From contig NZ_SWFP01000005.1 of assembly GCF_005869225.1 (NCBI RefSeq), positions 620,001 through 684,000 on the forward strand: a stretch of 64,000 nt of DNA. Direction: 5' to 3'. Of the stretch, positions 33,682-42,515 are shown one piece after another. Origin of the DNA: Dyadobacter bucti (GTDB taxonomy: Bacteria; Bacteroidota; Bacteroidia; Cytophagales; Spirosomataceae). The notes under the pieces are model-generated. The model had not been told where the DNA came from, searched no databases, and saw only the letters and a program-made list of their open reading frames with translations. Numbering within the stretch: the stretch's first letter is position 1; every line of letters begins with the position of its first letter. A program made the translations under genes and the position numbers.

Positions 33682-34866
33682 TTAAAGGGTTTTAAGTAAT
33701 TCCATACAAGCTCTTGCATTGTGATAAGGGCATTTCCAGAAACCGATTTTGTACTCTTCCATTTTGGAATAATCTTCCAGTACACCCCAGAACCATTCTC
33801 CTTTATCCTTGTCGAGCAGATGCTCCTGAGTAAAAGTCCACAGCCCCCAAACAGCATCGAGGTACTTTTTATTTTTACTGTTCAGGTAGGCGTGCGTGAA
33901 GCCCGCCATGCCTTCCGCTGAAACCCACCACTCCCGGTGTGTGTCCCGGTGATGCGTCCGGCTGTCATATTCGTGGTCAAAGCTTCCGTCTGGATTCAGT
34001 GATGAATAGGCAGTATCTGCCATATTCAACCCGATTGCTTTCCATTTTTTGATCAGATTTGTGTCTTTTAATACGCTGGCTGCTTCTGGTAAAAGCCAGG
34101 ACGCTTCTATATCATGCCCGAAAGAAACTGTATTTGACTGACTTAACCATTTTTTATCGAAGAAAAGCTGTAACTGAAATGTCTCCTTATCAATGATATT
34201 CGTCTCAAAAATGGCTAAAAGTGTTACTATTTTAGCCTGTAACTTTTCTTCCGGCCAAACCTGATACAAATTCGCATAAGCTTCGATCAGGTGGAGATGC
34301 GTATTCATTGTTTTGGGGTCGTTCCGGTCTTTGTCGCTCAGCCGCAGGTCTTCCAGCAAATCCCATTCTTGACTAAATGCCTCCAGGTAACCACCGTCTT
34401 TCGTGTCAAAACTGTATTTTTCTATGATTTTAAAAAGTGAAACAGCATGATGCAGAACCTCCGGCTCGCGGGTAATTTTGTAAAACTCGCTTATTCCATA
34501 CAATGCAAAAGCCTGCGCATAAATCTGCTTTCTTGTGCTCAAAGGCGTACCAAGCTTGTCTACCGACCAATAGACACCGCCATGGACCGGATCGAGAAAA
34601 TGGTCGAGAATATACTGATAGGCTCTTTTTGCGATATATAAATATTGCGGTTTTTTGTCCATCAGATAAGCGGCAGAGAACGTCCACAATATACGTGCGT
34701 TCAAAACACTACCTTTTTCTGCCTCCGGGAATACACTGTTATTGTTGTCAATTTTGCCGTAAAAACCGCCGTGCTGCATGTCAATCGAGTGCTTTATCCA
34801 GAAGTTTAAAATGGAATCCAGCTCTTTGCGCATGTCCGCTTTCAAGCGGGATTTGTTCCTGGCCAT
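33682..34866 (-). CDS. AGE-family cellobiose/mannobiose 2-epimerase
   Basis: A 394-aa (alpha/alpha)6-barrel enzyme of the N-acylglucosamine 2-epimerase family. Strong cellobiose-epimerase features are KHSIDMQHGGFYGKIDN, VLNARILWTFSAAY, GGVYWSVDKLG, DPKTMNTHLHLIEAYANLY, SFGHDIEASWLL, EWWVSAEGMAGF and FWKCPYHNARACMELL. The conserved His residues in HLHLIE, GHDIE and PYHN are the expected catalytic ones. It would epimerise the reducing-end sugar, mannobiose to mannosyl-glucose. Its ATG shares one base with the GH130 stop (TGATG), so the two are coupled. The next gene encodes the enzyme that uses its product, which supports the substrate assignment. Confidence 0.9.
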   Translation of the reverse strand: MARNKSRLKADMRKELDSILNFWIKHSIDMQHGGFYGKIDNNNSVFPEAEKGSVLNARILWTFSAAYLMDKKPQYLYIAKRAYQYILDHFLDPVHGGVYWSVDKLGTPLSTRKQIYAQAFALYGISEFYKITREPEVLHHAVSLFKIIEKYSFDTKDGGYLEAFSQEWDLLEDLRLSDKDRNDPKTMNTHLHLIEAYANLYQVWPEEKLQAKIVTLLAIFETNIIDKETFQLQLFFDKKWLSQSNTVSFGHDIEASWLLPEAASVLKDTNLIKKWKAIGLNMADTAYSSLNPDGSFDHEYDSRTHHRDTHREWWVSAEGMAGFTHAYLNSKNKKYLDAVWGLWTFTQEHLLDKDKGEWFWGVLEDYSKMEEYKIGFWKCPYHNARACMELLKTL

Positions 34867-36062
34867 CAGATTTCGAGTGACAAGCTTTGATTCAGGAATT
34901 GCTGATTTTTGTTAATCAGTCCCTTCAACGTAGTAACGGCCGAGGCGGAAGTGAAACCATCCGCAGGTGTGTTGATCACATAGTCCAGCAACCTGTCGAG
35001 CGTAGACGTTGCGACGTGCAGGCGGGTGTCTGAGGAGGCGTAATAAATGAAAACGGTGCCGTCTTCATTGAGTACCCAGCCATTTGAAAACACTACGTTG
35101 GACACATCCCCGATCCTTTCTTCCCCTTCCGGTGCGATAAAATAGCCGGCGGGTTTGTAGATCACCTTCGTCAGGTCATTGAGGTCGGTCAGGAAAAGGT
35201 AGAGAACGTAACGCAGTCCGGCAGCAGTGTTTCTCACACCGTGTGCCAGGTGCAGCCAGCCTTTTTTTGTTTTGATAGGACTTGGACCTTGGCCGTTTTT
35301 TACTTCGTAAACGGTGTGATAATGTTTTTGGTCAATGATAAATTCTTTTTCGATGACTGCATTTTCAATAGATTCGGTCAGGCCAAAGCCGATGCCGCCG
35401 CCGCTGCCCGGTTCAATAAATCCATCCTGCGGGCGTGTGTAGAAAGCATACTTGCCGTCTACAAATTCCGGGTGCAAAACAACGTTGCGCTGTTGGGGTG
35501 AAGGCGTTTTCAGGTCGGGGAGCCGCAACCATTTCTTCAGGTCCTTAGTCCGGGCAATCCCGCATTGGGCGATTGCGGCAGATTCGTCGCCGGGGCGTGC
35601 GTCGGGATCCTTCCTTTCGGTGCAGAATATGCCGTAAATCCACCCATCCTCGTGCGCGGTCAGCCGCATATCATAGATATTTCCGTCGGGTACATCGGTG
35701 GACGGCATTTCTACGGGATATTCCCAGAACCTGAAATTGTCGATTCCATTGGGGCTTTCCGCGATGGCGAAAAATGATTTCCGGTCATAACTTTCCACCC
35801 GGGCCACAACGAGATATTTTCCCCCGAGTTTGATGGCCCCGGCGTTGAATGCAGAGTTGATCCCGAAACGTTTCATCAGGTAAGGATTGGTGTCGGGATT
35901 CAGGTCATATTCCCAGAAAATAGGGGCATGACCGGCGGACAAAACCGGAAACTGGTAGCGCTCGTACACACCTGACCCGGATTCAATCACGGGGTTTGGG
36001 CGGGATAGCAATGCCTGATGTTCCGTTTTTATTTGTTCAAGACGCTTTTCAAAAATGGTCAT
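34866..36062 (-). CDS. GH130 phosphorylase, probable 4-O-beta-mannosyl-glucose phosphorylase
   Basis: A 398-aa five-bladed beta-propeller of family GH130, subgroup 1 by overall similarity. RFGINSAFNAGAIKLGGKYLVVARVE, DGNIYDMRLTAHEDGWIYG (with the catalytic Asp expected in YDMRLT), RNVVLHPEFVDGKYAFYTRPQDGFI and GVRNTAAGLRYVLY are recognisable. The enzyme phosphorolyses beta-1,4-mannosyl-glucose to mannose-1-phosphate and glucose. Pairing with the epimerase and a sodium symporter reproduces the mannobiose catabolic operon known from Bacteroides fragilis. It lies 29 bp after the symporter gene and overlaps the epimerase start by one base. Confidence 0.9.
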   Translation of the reverse strand: MTIFEKRLEQIKTEHQALLSRPNPVIESGSGVYERYQFPVLSAGHAPIFWEYDLNPDTNPYLMKRFGINSAFNAGAIKLGGKYLVVARVESYDRKSFFAIAESPNGIDNFRFWEYPVEMPSTDVPDGNIYDMRLTAHEDGWIYGIFCTERKDPDARPGDESAAIAQCGIARTKDLKKWLRLPDLKTPSPQQRNVVLHPEFVDGKYAFYTRPQDGFIEPGSGGGIGFGLTESIENAVIEKEFIIDQKHYHTVYEVKNGQGPSPIKTKKGWLHLAHGVRNTAAGLRYVLYLFLTDLNDLTKVIYKPAGYFIAPEGEERIGDVSNVVFSNGWVLNEDGTVFIYYASSDTRLHVATSTLDRLLDYVINTPADGFTSASAVTTLKGLINKNQQFLNQSLSLEI

Positions 36063-36091
36063 GATATTTTAAAATTTGATAGTCAATATTT

Positions 36092-37921
36092 TCAAAACCG
36101 GGGCAATTTCTGATACCACGTTTTCCAGAGTATCAGCATACAAACAGCCAGTATTGAACCGGTGATCGCCGATTGCATTGGCATAAGTAAGATCAGAAAA
36201 ACTGGAAGGGCTGTGATGGCGGTCTGGGCGGCAGTGCCGATTACGACATTGAACATGTCCCAGCCAAAATTTCTGTTTGGCTCAAATGAAGGGTCATCTC
36301 TTTTTACCGCATGCTCGATTGGTTTCCAAAAACCCCAGGGTCTTACTTTCCTGTAAAATTTCTTTAACACTTCTTCATCTGTGGGCGGAGTAAGCAGCGA
36401 CCCGCAGATTGCACCTAAAGCTGAAATCAGCAGAATAACCGGAAAATAGAACAACGGCAGCGTGCCGCCAGAAACGTAGGGCGCGATCATGGCTGAGATT
36501 ATCCCGGCAAACATTCCCCAGAAGAAGCCGCTGCCGTTGAAACGCCACCAATACCATTTCAAAACGTTGGACGCGATATAACCGCCGTAAAGTGCGGAGA
36601 CGATCCACTGAAGTATACTGTTGACATCTTTCGCCAGAAAACCCAGCAGGATGCTTATTGCGGCCACGGCCAGTCCCAGAAGATAGTTCATCCTGCTTAT
36701 CTGAGCATTACTGGCGGTGGGGTTAAATGATTTGAGATAAATATCATTGACGAGATATGCCTGGGCAGCATTAAAAGTCCCCGCAAAAGTCCCCATAAAA
36801 GCTCCCATAAGCCCCACGAGGATCAAGCCGAGTAAACCTGAGGGTATTTTTTCATTCAAAACAGCCGGGAGTATGCGTTCAAAGTCAGGGCCGCTCGGGG
36901 ACGAAATGTTGATGGTATCATAAAACAACAAGCCAAGAATGGTGATGCCGATGATCAGCAGATAGCGGGTCGGAAGCAATACTATATTGACGATCATGCT
37001 CATCAAAGCAGCTTGTCTGGGTGATTTTGTTGACAGGATTTTCTGCATATCATAGTTGGGTGCCGGTCCCGCGAGACTGGCGAGAATTCCTTTGGCGGCC
37101 ATCAGGGCGAAAAAGTATCCGAAAGGCGACAAACCGTCTTTTTTGATCTTATCATTCACTTCACTTATGTGCCCCGACCAATCGAGATTGAGTTCTTTTC
37201 CGAAAAAAAGGTCGGTCCAACCTGTGGGGACAGGTAGTGTGCCGGCTTCCTGTAATGCGCTCATGGCAATTACAGCAATGGACACGGATACGAAAACCAT
37301 GATAATATAATGAATCAGATCAGCCCAGACGATGCTCTTCATTCCTCCGAGCAGGGAGTAAAATACTGTAAACAAGGTAAATATGGTTCCGTATGAATGT
37401 GCTACATACTCCGGTGCTATCGTAAACGGAACATAAGGCTGCACCAAAGGCCAGGGTACAAAAATCTCGATGAACTTGCCGAGTCCGATAAACCCGTAAG
37501 CCATAAAGCTCAGGCAGCTCAGCAGGGCGAAGGCAATGATGATCTTGTGGGAGAGCTGGGCATCGATTTTGCTTCCAAACCTTGTGAGCATCCATTCGGC
37601 TCCTGTAGAAACGTCGGATCTTCGTAGCCATATAGACAAATAAACCATCATGAATATCTGGTTGAATACGGGCCAGAGCCAGGGAAGCCATATACTTTTC
37701 AAACCGTATACGAACATGATTGCGACCATCCATATCGTTCCCGAAATATCGAACATACCTGAAGCATTGGAAATGCCCAGCATCCAGTAAGGCATTGATT
37801 TTCCACCCAAAAGGTAATCGTTCTTGCTGCGCTCCGCTTGTTTTTTGAGAATTATCCCAATCGCTGTCACCAGTATGAGGTAAGCTATTATCACCAAAAA
37901 ATCAATCAGCTGTATTTTCAT
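36092..37921 (-). CDS. Sodium:solute symporter (SSS family), sugar type
   Basis: A 609-aa inner-membrane protein with about 13-14 hydrophobic segments. SSS features are IAYLILVTAIGI, DYLLGGKSMPYWMLGISNASGMFDISGTIWMV, SLLGGMKSIVWADLIHYIIM and GLILVGLMGAFMGTFAGTFNAAQAYLVNDIY. It likely carries mannobiose or mannosyl-glucose from periplasm to cytoplasm with Na+. The frame opens 17 codons earlier; MKIQLIDFLVIIAYL at 37921 is a normal SSS start. It is the first gene of the leftward operon and is divergent from the AraC-type activator. Confidence 0.92.
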   Translation of the reverse strand: MKIQLIDFLVIIAYLILVTAIGIILKKQAERSKNDYLLGGKSMPYWMLGISNASGMFDISGTIWMVAIMFVYGLKSIWLPWLWPVFNQIFMMVYLSIWLRRSDVSTGAEWMLTRFGSKIDAQLSHKIIIAFALLSCLSFMAYGFIGLGKFIEIFVPWPLVQPYVPFTIAPEYVAHSYGTIFTLFTVFYSLLGGMKSIVWADLIHYIIMVFVSVSIAVIAMSALQEAGTLPVPTGWTDLFFGKELNLDWSGHISEVNDKIKKDGLSPFGYFFALMAAKGILASLAGPAPNYDMQKILSTKSPRQAALMSMIVNIVLLPTRYLLIIGITILGLLFYDTINISSPSGPDFERILPAVLNEKIPSGLLGLILVGLMGAFMGTFAGTFNAAQAYLVNDIYLKSFNPTASNAQISRMNYLLGLAVAAISILLGFLAKDVNSILQWIVSALYGGYIASNVLKWYWWRFNGSGFFWGMFAGIISAMIAPYVSGGTLPLFYFPVILLISALGAICGSLLTPPTDEEVLKKFYRKVRPWGFWKPIEHAVKRDDPSFEPNRNFGWDMFNVVIGTAAQTAITALPVFLILLMPMQSAITGSILAVCMLILWKTWYQKLPRF

Positions 37922-38284
37922 GTCGGGTTTGTATATGCAATTTGTGTTTGACAGATCACTAAGGTTAACCAACCAAAATAGTGAAACAATATATACTATT
38001 CATAACAAATTGATGCTTGAAAACAGGCTGCTGCGACTGCTGGGATTTTTTCTACAAACATATTTACAATTCCAATCCCAGATATAGTACTATTTTATCA
38101 ATGAATAGAATAATAGAAACGATATGATGTTTTTTTATTTAAAATAATATAGATTTAATGGTGATTAATCAACATTAAAATTTGTCAGTATAATTATAGT
38201 TATAGAAATTATGCTTTATGGTAGCAATTGAGTTATGATACTATTACTTAATGTTTTTAACAATTTGTCAACTTATCCTAGCCT
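37922..38284. promoter_or_regulatory. Divergent AT-rich control region of the mannoside locus
   Basis: This 363-bp gap separates the symporter gene (leftward) from the AraC regulator gene (rightward). TACTATT occurs three times on the plus strand, at 37994, 38088 and 38239, two of them preceded by A and one by G. These could be AraC half-sites, but the region is so A+T rich that chance is possible. I see no clear TAnnTTTG box and no ORF. Confidence 0.4.
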
Positions 38285-39169
38285 ATGAGTCAGGTTTATC
38301 GTGAAATAACTCCTTTGACGCAGTACGACTGCTTTACAATTTTTGCCAGAAAGAAGACAACTTTTGATTTTCCCCTCCACAATCACGATGAATTTGAATT
38401 GAATATGATATTGGCGGGTAAAGGTGTCAAGAGGATTGTGGGGGACCACACGGAGATCATTGATGATGCAGAACTCGTGCTGGTTGGTAACAATCTGCCT
38501 CACGGCTGGCTTACCCATAATTATAAGTGGGAAGAAGGAATGCCGGAAGTGTATGAAATCACCGTGCAGTTTCACAGAGATTTGTTTGATGATAAATTTC
38601 TGCGCCGCAACCAGCTTTTTTTTATACGATCACTGCTGGAAAAATCTGCGAAAGGGATTTCTTTCTCCAGGGAAACCATCGAAAGGATCACGCCCAGGCT
38701 CAAAGCGCTGGTTCAGAAAAGCGGCTTTGATTCGATCCTGGAACTGATGTCTATTTTACACGACTTGTCTGTTTCCAGAAATATGCGGACGCTGTCCAAC
38801 GGGACTTTTACAGATGAAAATATCAATTTTAACAGCCGGAGGATTGAAAAGGTATTTGCCCACATGCGGAATAATTACGACAAGGAAATAAACCTGGAAG
38901 ACGTATCAAAGCTGGCTGGTATGTCGGAGGTATCGTTCAGCAGGTTTATCAAAAAACGGACAGGGAAAACTTTTATCGAAAGCCTTAATGAGATCAGACT
39001 GGGACATGCATCGCGGTCGCTGATCAATACGACCAATACTATTTCTGAAATTGCCTACAAATGCGGGTTTAATAACCTTTCGTATTTCAACAGGATCTTT
39101 AAGAATAAAAACGGTTGTACGCCTAAGGAATTCCGGGATAACTATTCGGGAACCAGGACTTTTATCTGA
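38285..39169 (+). CDS. AraC-family transcription activator of the mannoside locus
   Basis: A 294-aa regulator. The N-terminal cupin sensor domain includes FDFPLHNHDEFELNMILAG and LVLVGNNLPHGWL. The C-terminal double helix-turn-helix spans about 190-290, with INLEDVSKLAGMSEVSFSRFIKKRTGKTF and ISEIAYKCGFNNLSYFNRIFKNKNGCTPKEF, the AraC signature. It is divergent from the symporter-GH130-epimerase operon and most likely activates it on sensing an oligosaccharide. It may act on susC too. A strong terminator follows. Confidence 0.93.
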   Translation: MSQVYREITPLTQYDCFTIFARKKTTFDFPLHNHDEFELNMILAGKGVKRIVGDHTEIIDDAELVLVGNNLPHGWLTHNYKWEEGMPEVYEITVQFHRDLFDDKFLRRNQLFFIRSLLEKSAKGISFSRETIERITPRLKALVQKSGFDSILELMSILHDLSVSRNMRTLSNGTFTDENINFNSRRIEKVFAHMRNNYDKEINLEDVSKLAGMSEVSFSRFIKKRTGKTFIESLNEIRLGHASRSLINTTNTISEIAYKCGFNNLSYFNRIFKNKNGCTPKEFRDNYSGTRTFI

Positions 39170-39181
39170 AATACGATACCT

Positions 39182-39229
39182 TATAAAAGCAAACGGGCCG
39201 CATTAAATTGCCGCCCGTTTGCTTTTATA
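39182..39229. terminator. Bidirectional terminator between araC-type gene and ilvE
   Basis: Arms 39182-39197 and 39214-39229 are perfect 16-bp reverse complements (TATAAAAGCAAACGGG and its complement) with a 16-nt loop. The outer halves give A- and T-rich runs for both convergent genes. Confidence 0.88.
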
Positions 39230-39255
39230 TTGATTTGGATCCAAAATCAGAACTG

Positions 39256-40323
39256 CTATACTTTAAGCGTCCAGCCGAAGACATCTTCTTCTTTTCCGGT
39301 ACGCAGGTCGGTCAGGTAATTCTTTACTTTGTTTACGAATGAATCTTCTTTGATTTCAGGAAGCGGATAGTCCACACCTTCGTAGGCAATGGTTGCGAAC
39401 GGGGATATAACCACGGCAGTACCTGCTCCGAATGCAGCTTCAACGCTTCCGTCTTTTAGTCCGTCTACAATTTCCTTTACGCTGATCCTGCGTTCTTCCA
39501 CCGGAATTCCCCAATGTTGTGCAATTGCAACAATGCTTTTTCGCGTAATACCGTCCAGGGTTGTTTCAGAAACGTAAGGTGTCACCAGTTTGCCGTCGAT
39601 GATGAACATGATGTTCATAGTCCCGGATTCTTCGATATAGGCATGTTCGCGTGCATCTGTCCAGATCAGCTGGTCATAACCTTCCTGCTGCGCGAGCTTG
39701 GCTGGGTACAATGAACCGGCGTAGTTTCCGGCGCATTTGGTACCGCCTACACCGCCTTCGGCAGCACGTATATAATGTGTTTCAAATTTCACACGCGGAG
39801 GTTTCGCATAATAGGTTCCGACAGGGCTTGTGAAAATAATAAACAAATAAGAATCAGAAGGTCTTACGCCGATATACGGATCGGTAGCGAACATATATGG
39901 GCGGATATAGAGTGAGCAGCCGTCCTGGGAAGGGACCCATCCTGCATCCAGACGAAGCAGTTCTGTAAGTCCGTTCATGAAGATTTCTTCGGGAATAGTC
40001 GGCATGCAAAGTCTTTCTGCCGATTTGTTGAGCCTTTTCCAGTTATCGATCGCACGGAAAAGAAGTACTTCACCATCTTCATTTTTGTAGGCTTTCATAC
40101 CTTCAAAAATTGCTTGTCCGTAATGCAAAGCTGCGGTAGCGGGACTTAGCTCAAGATTTCCGTAGGGGACAATGCGTGAATCGTGCCACTGGCCGTCACG
40201 GTATTCTGCAATAAACATGTGGTCGGAGATATTCCTTCCAAAAACAAGGTTGTTGAAATCAACCTCCTGCAAACGTGAATTGCTCGTTTGCTGAATCTCA
40301 ATTTGCACTGTATCGGCTGTCAT
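39256..40323 (-). CDS. ilvE: Branched-chain-amino-acid aminotransferase
   Basis: A 355-aa PLP enzyme of fold type IV, class II BCAT. Key features are LHYGQAIFEGMKAY, LYIRPYMFATDPYIGV, and GGVGGTKCAGNYAGSL, in which the Lys is the Schiff-base residue. WTDAREHAYIEESGTMNIMFI and ETTLDGITRKSIVAIA follow. It interconverts Leu, Ile and Val with their 2-oxo acids. It stands alone on the minus strand with about 210 bp of AT-rich sequence before the next gene. The length is normal for the group. Confidence 0.95.
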   Translation of the reverse strand: MTADTVQIEIQQTSNSRLQEVDFNNLVFGRNISDHMFIAEYRDGQWHDSRIVPYGNLELSPATAALHYGQAIFEGMKAYKNEDGEVLLFRAIDNWKRLNKSAERLCMPTIPEEIFMNGLTELLRLDAGWVPSQDGCSLYIRPYMFATDPYIGVRPSDSYLFIIFTSPVGTYYAKPPRVKFETHYIRAAEGGVGGTKCAGNYAGSLYPAKLAQQEGYDQLIWTDAREHAYIEESGTMNIMFIIDGKLVTPYVSETTLDGITRKSIVAIAQHWGIPVEERRISVKEIVDGLKDGSVEAAFGAGTAVVISPFATIAYEGVDYPLPEIKEDSFVNKVKNYLTDLRTGKEEDVFGWTLKV

Positions 40324-40536
40324 AATGCCAGAATTTAATGATCGTTAAATATTAATAAAATCTAAAACGGGAGTTGTCATTTTGGGCTGGAAACTGCTTC
40401 GGAGGTCGTGAGCTGATAAACAATTTCTGGCTGTTAAATGACTAAAAACGACTTTTTTGACCCTGTTTTTGACTTTTTTAATAGTCGTGCAATTTAAAGA
40501 ATTAAATTAATAAATAATTGATATTTAGTGTAACAA

Positions 40537-41097
40537 TTATTCCCGGCCCGGAACCCGCGGCTTCCATGTAACTTCCTCTATTTCCAACTCGTAGGTCATG
40601 GCCCGGCAAAGCATAAAAAGGTAGTCAGAAAGCCGGTTCAGGTATCGTATCACAATCTCTTCCACCTCTTCATCCTGCTCCAATGCAATCACTGTCCGCT
40701 CAGCCCTGCGGCATACGGTACGGGCTATATGGCCGAATGACACGGACTGGTGCCCGCCAGGTAGTACGAACGCGCGAAGCGTCGGGATTTTTGCGGTGAT
40801 CTGATCCATTTCCTTTTCTAGAAGCACAATATCACTATCCGTCAGATCGGGCAGGATTCTTCTGGTTTGGTCGGATTCCGAAGCGAGGTGTGAGCCAATG
40901 GTAAAAAGCCTGTCCTGAATTTCTTTCAGCAAGTCCCGGCGGTTTTCATTGACGGGCTGGTCGCGGAGCAGGCCGATATAGCTGTTGAGTTCATCCACGG
41001 TCCCGTAAGCGTCAATCCGGATGTGGGCCTTACTGAGGCGTGTACCCCCAATCAGGGAAGTAGTGCCTTTATCGCCGGTTTTGGTGTATATTTTCAT
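40537..41097 (-). CDS. PduO-type cob(I)alamin adenosyltransferase
   Basis: A 186-aa protein. The ATP-binding N-terminus KIYTKTGDKGTTSLIGGTRLSK is diagnostic, followed by AYGTVDELNSYIG, LPGGHQSVSFGHIARTVCRRAERTV and YLNRLSDYLFMLCR, the conserved R-x-SD-x-LF element. It converts cob(I)alamin to adenosylcobalamin. No B12-dependent enzyme lies nearby, so it probably supplies the cofactor for enzymes elsewhere. It is a single leftward gene; the PIN pseudogene ends 29 bp from its start. Confidence 0.94.
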   Translation of the reverse strand: MKIYTKTGDKGTTSLIGGTRLSKAHIRIDAYGTVDELNSYIGLLRDQPVNENRRDLLKEIQDRLFTIGSHLASESDQTRRILPDLTDSDIVLLEKEMDQITAKIPTLRAFVLPGGHQSVSFGHIARTVCRRAERTVIALEQDEEVEEIVIRYLNRLSDYLFMLCRAMTYELEIEEVTWKPRVPGRE

Positions 41098-41126
41098 TAG
41101 TGGAAGATGGCGATAGTATTAAACCT

Positions 41127-41547
41127 TCAATTTGTATAGAATAAGAACTTCTGGAATTCAACAGGATTTAAAACCGATAACCTGGGAAACTCAATTTTTT
41201 TGAAAATATCAAAATGCCTGTCGAAAGTGATAAGACAGTCGGCGTTAGAAGAAATTGCCAGATCCGAAAATTTATTATCATCGGGATCCTCCTCAATAAA
41301 ACCCATCGAAAATGGGGCTCGGCAAAAATTACATTATCGGCGGTACAGAGTATTTCGAGAACCATATAGGCGGTTTTTTGCGAGTAAAACTCAGTCAGTT
41401 TTCCTCGTACTCGTCGAGGATTGCAGTGCTTACAACCCAGTCAAAACGCTCATTGGAAAAAGCCTCGTAGATGAAAAAATCGAAATTTGTCCTGTTGATA
41501 GTTCTGATCAGCACATTGGTGTCAACTACAGCCCTGATATTACTCAT
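41127..41547 (-). pseudogene. PIN-domain toxin pseudogene (COG1569-like), two frameshifts
   Basis: On the minus strand, an ATG at 41547 begins MSNIRAVVDTNVLIRTINR and runs to STAILDEYEEN, where a TGA interrupts. Adding one base in the preceding AAAA run lets the frame continue as LTEFYSQKTAYMVLEIL to FAEPHFRW. A second one-base loss near a GGG/TTTT stretch is needed to read on as GFIEEDPDDNKFSDLAISSNADCLITF and then DRHFDIFKKIEFPRLSVL, ending at TGA 41127-41129. The joined product is a typical PIN-family toxin. Both breaks lie at homopolymers, so sequencing error is possible. The start overlaps the antitoxin-like gene by 8 bp. Confidence 0.8.
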
Positions 41548-41782
41548 CAGAGTTTTTGGATTTTGTCCTTACATCTTCGGATTCCAGCATTTTGTAGTCT
41601 TTTTCAGAGATTTCCTTTTCTAGCGTTATCCTGTCTACTTCTTGAAATAATTTTTCACTCAGGTGTTTGACAAGCACCCTTTTTATCTCAAGTACTTCAT
41701 CGTCAGGAATCTTTCGGTCAAACATTCTCAAAAGTCCAATTTGAATTTCGTTTAATCCGGCAAAATGTTTTGGCGTTCTCAT
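41540..41782 (-). CDS. Antitoxin-like protein upstream of the PIN pseudogene
   Basis: An 80-aa charged, helical protein: LNEIQIGLLRMFDRKIPDDEVLEIKRVLVKHLSEKLFQEVDRI. This type of sequence (many with the form Q..LL.....S.EEL..I...L) is common just upstream of COG1569 PIN toxins in Bacteroidota. It overlaps the broken toxin gene by 8 bp. The open reading frame is intact, so it may now be an orphan antitoxin. Confidence 0.72.
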   Translation of the reverse strand: MRTPKHFAGLNEIQIGLLRMFDRKIPDDEVLEIKRVLVKHLSEKLFQEVDRITLEKEISEKDYKMLESEDVRTKSKNSDE

Positions 41783-41793
41783 AGGCTGATTTT

Positions 41794-41916
41794 ATGAACA
41801 AATATATCAAAGTTTATACGAGCAAACCAGCAATGTTGGGTGCGGATCCATGGGCCAACCTTACGGAAAAAATGGTAAGACTTTTGCTTAATGATGCGAT
41901 ATCAATTAGGTTTTAG
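41794..41916 (+). CDS. Possible 40-aa ORF, unknown
   Basis: ATG at 41794 to TAG at 41914-41916 encodes MNKYIKVYTSKPAMLGADP and a further 21 residues ending NDAISIRF. I do not recognise it. It could be a gene fragment or chance. It is divergent from the antitoxin-like gene. Confidence 0.2.
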   Translation: MNKYIKVYTSKPAMLGADPWANLTEKMVRLLLNDAISIRF

Positions 41917-41984
41917 AAAGTCCCCAACCTAATTTTGCACCCAAATTTACTATGGCGAAAAAAACCTTCTTGGGTTACTAATTC

Positions 41985-42497
41985 ATGAAAATTGCAACAT
42001 TTGGTGTTAAAGTATGGCGTTGGTTGTCGGTTTTGCTGGTAATAGGGGCGCTGGTGTGGACTTATTCCGTTTTTCCGGAAATGGTTGCCGTTGACTTTTC
42101 CGACTCGGGCCTTGCAGAAAGATATCTGAGCAAAGAGCATGTATTTTATATTGTTATGGGACTGTTTTTACTTAACAATGTATTTATCACACGTCTTGCC
42201 AGGCAGATTCCCAATATGGACTCCAGGCATCTTCCCATTCTAAAAAGAGAAACCTGGGCGAAGCATCGCGAGGAGCTGGACGAGCATCTCACCAACTGGC
42301 TTTTCTGCCTTGTAGCTGTGATCAACACGATTATCGGGTTCAGCCTTTTTGCTTTGGCTACCATCAACAGTATGCAGTACAAAATGGATGTCTTCGATTT
42401 TTCCTGGCTGTATTATGCTGGTCTCGCATTGATGATCATGTTGTTCCTTCTTCCGGTACGTCTGTTATGGACGCCGGTGCCTGACGACAAAGAATAG
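41985..42497 (+). CDS. Hypothetical four-helix membrane protein
   Basis: A 170-aa protein with four hydrophobic segments, at about 10-30, 50-68, 105-128 and 140-158. SVFPEMVAVDFSDSGLAERYLSKEHVFYI between the first two resembles the DUF1648-like pattern (P..VP.H.......), but the match is loose. The end PVRLLWTPVPDDKE is cytoplasmic and acidic. The gene lies 18 bp before queA on the same strand and is probably co-transcribed with it. No function is assigned. Confidence 0.75.
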   Translation: MKIATFGVKVWRWLSVLLVIGALVWTYSVFPEMVAVDFSDSGLAERYLSKEHVFYIVMGLFLLNNVFITRLARQIPNMDSRHLPILKRETWAKHREELDEHLTNWLFCLVAVINTIIGFSLFALATINSMQYKMDVFDFSWLYYAGLALMIMLFLLPVRLLWTPVPDDKE

Positions 42498-42515
42498 AAA
42501 GAAACGAATTGCGGG

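Noticed and set aside
41200-41670. 156-aa plus-strand frame across the PIN region
   Set aside because: The minus strand carries the PIN pseudogene and the antitoxin-like gene; the plus frame has no family features.
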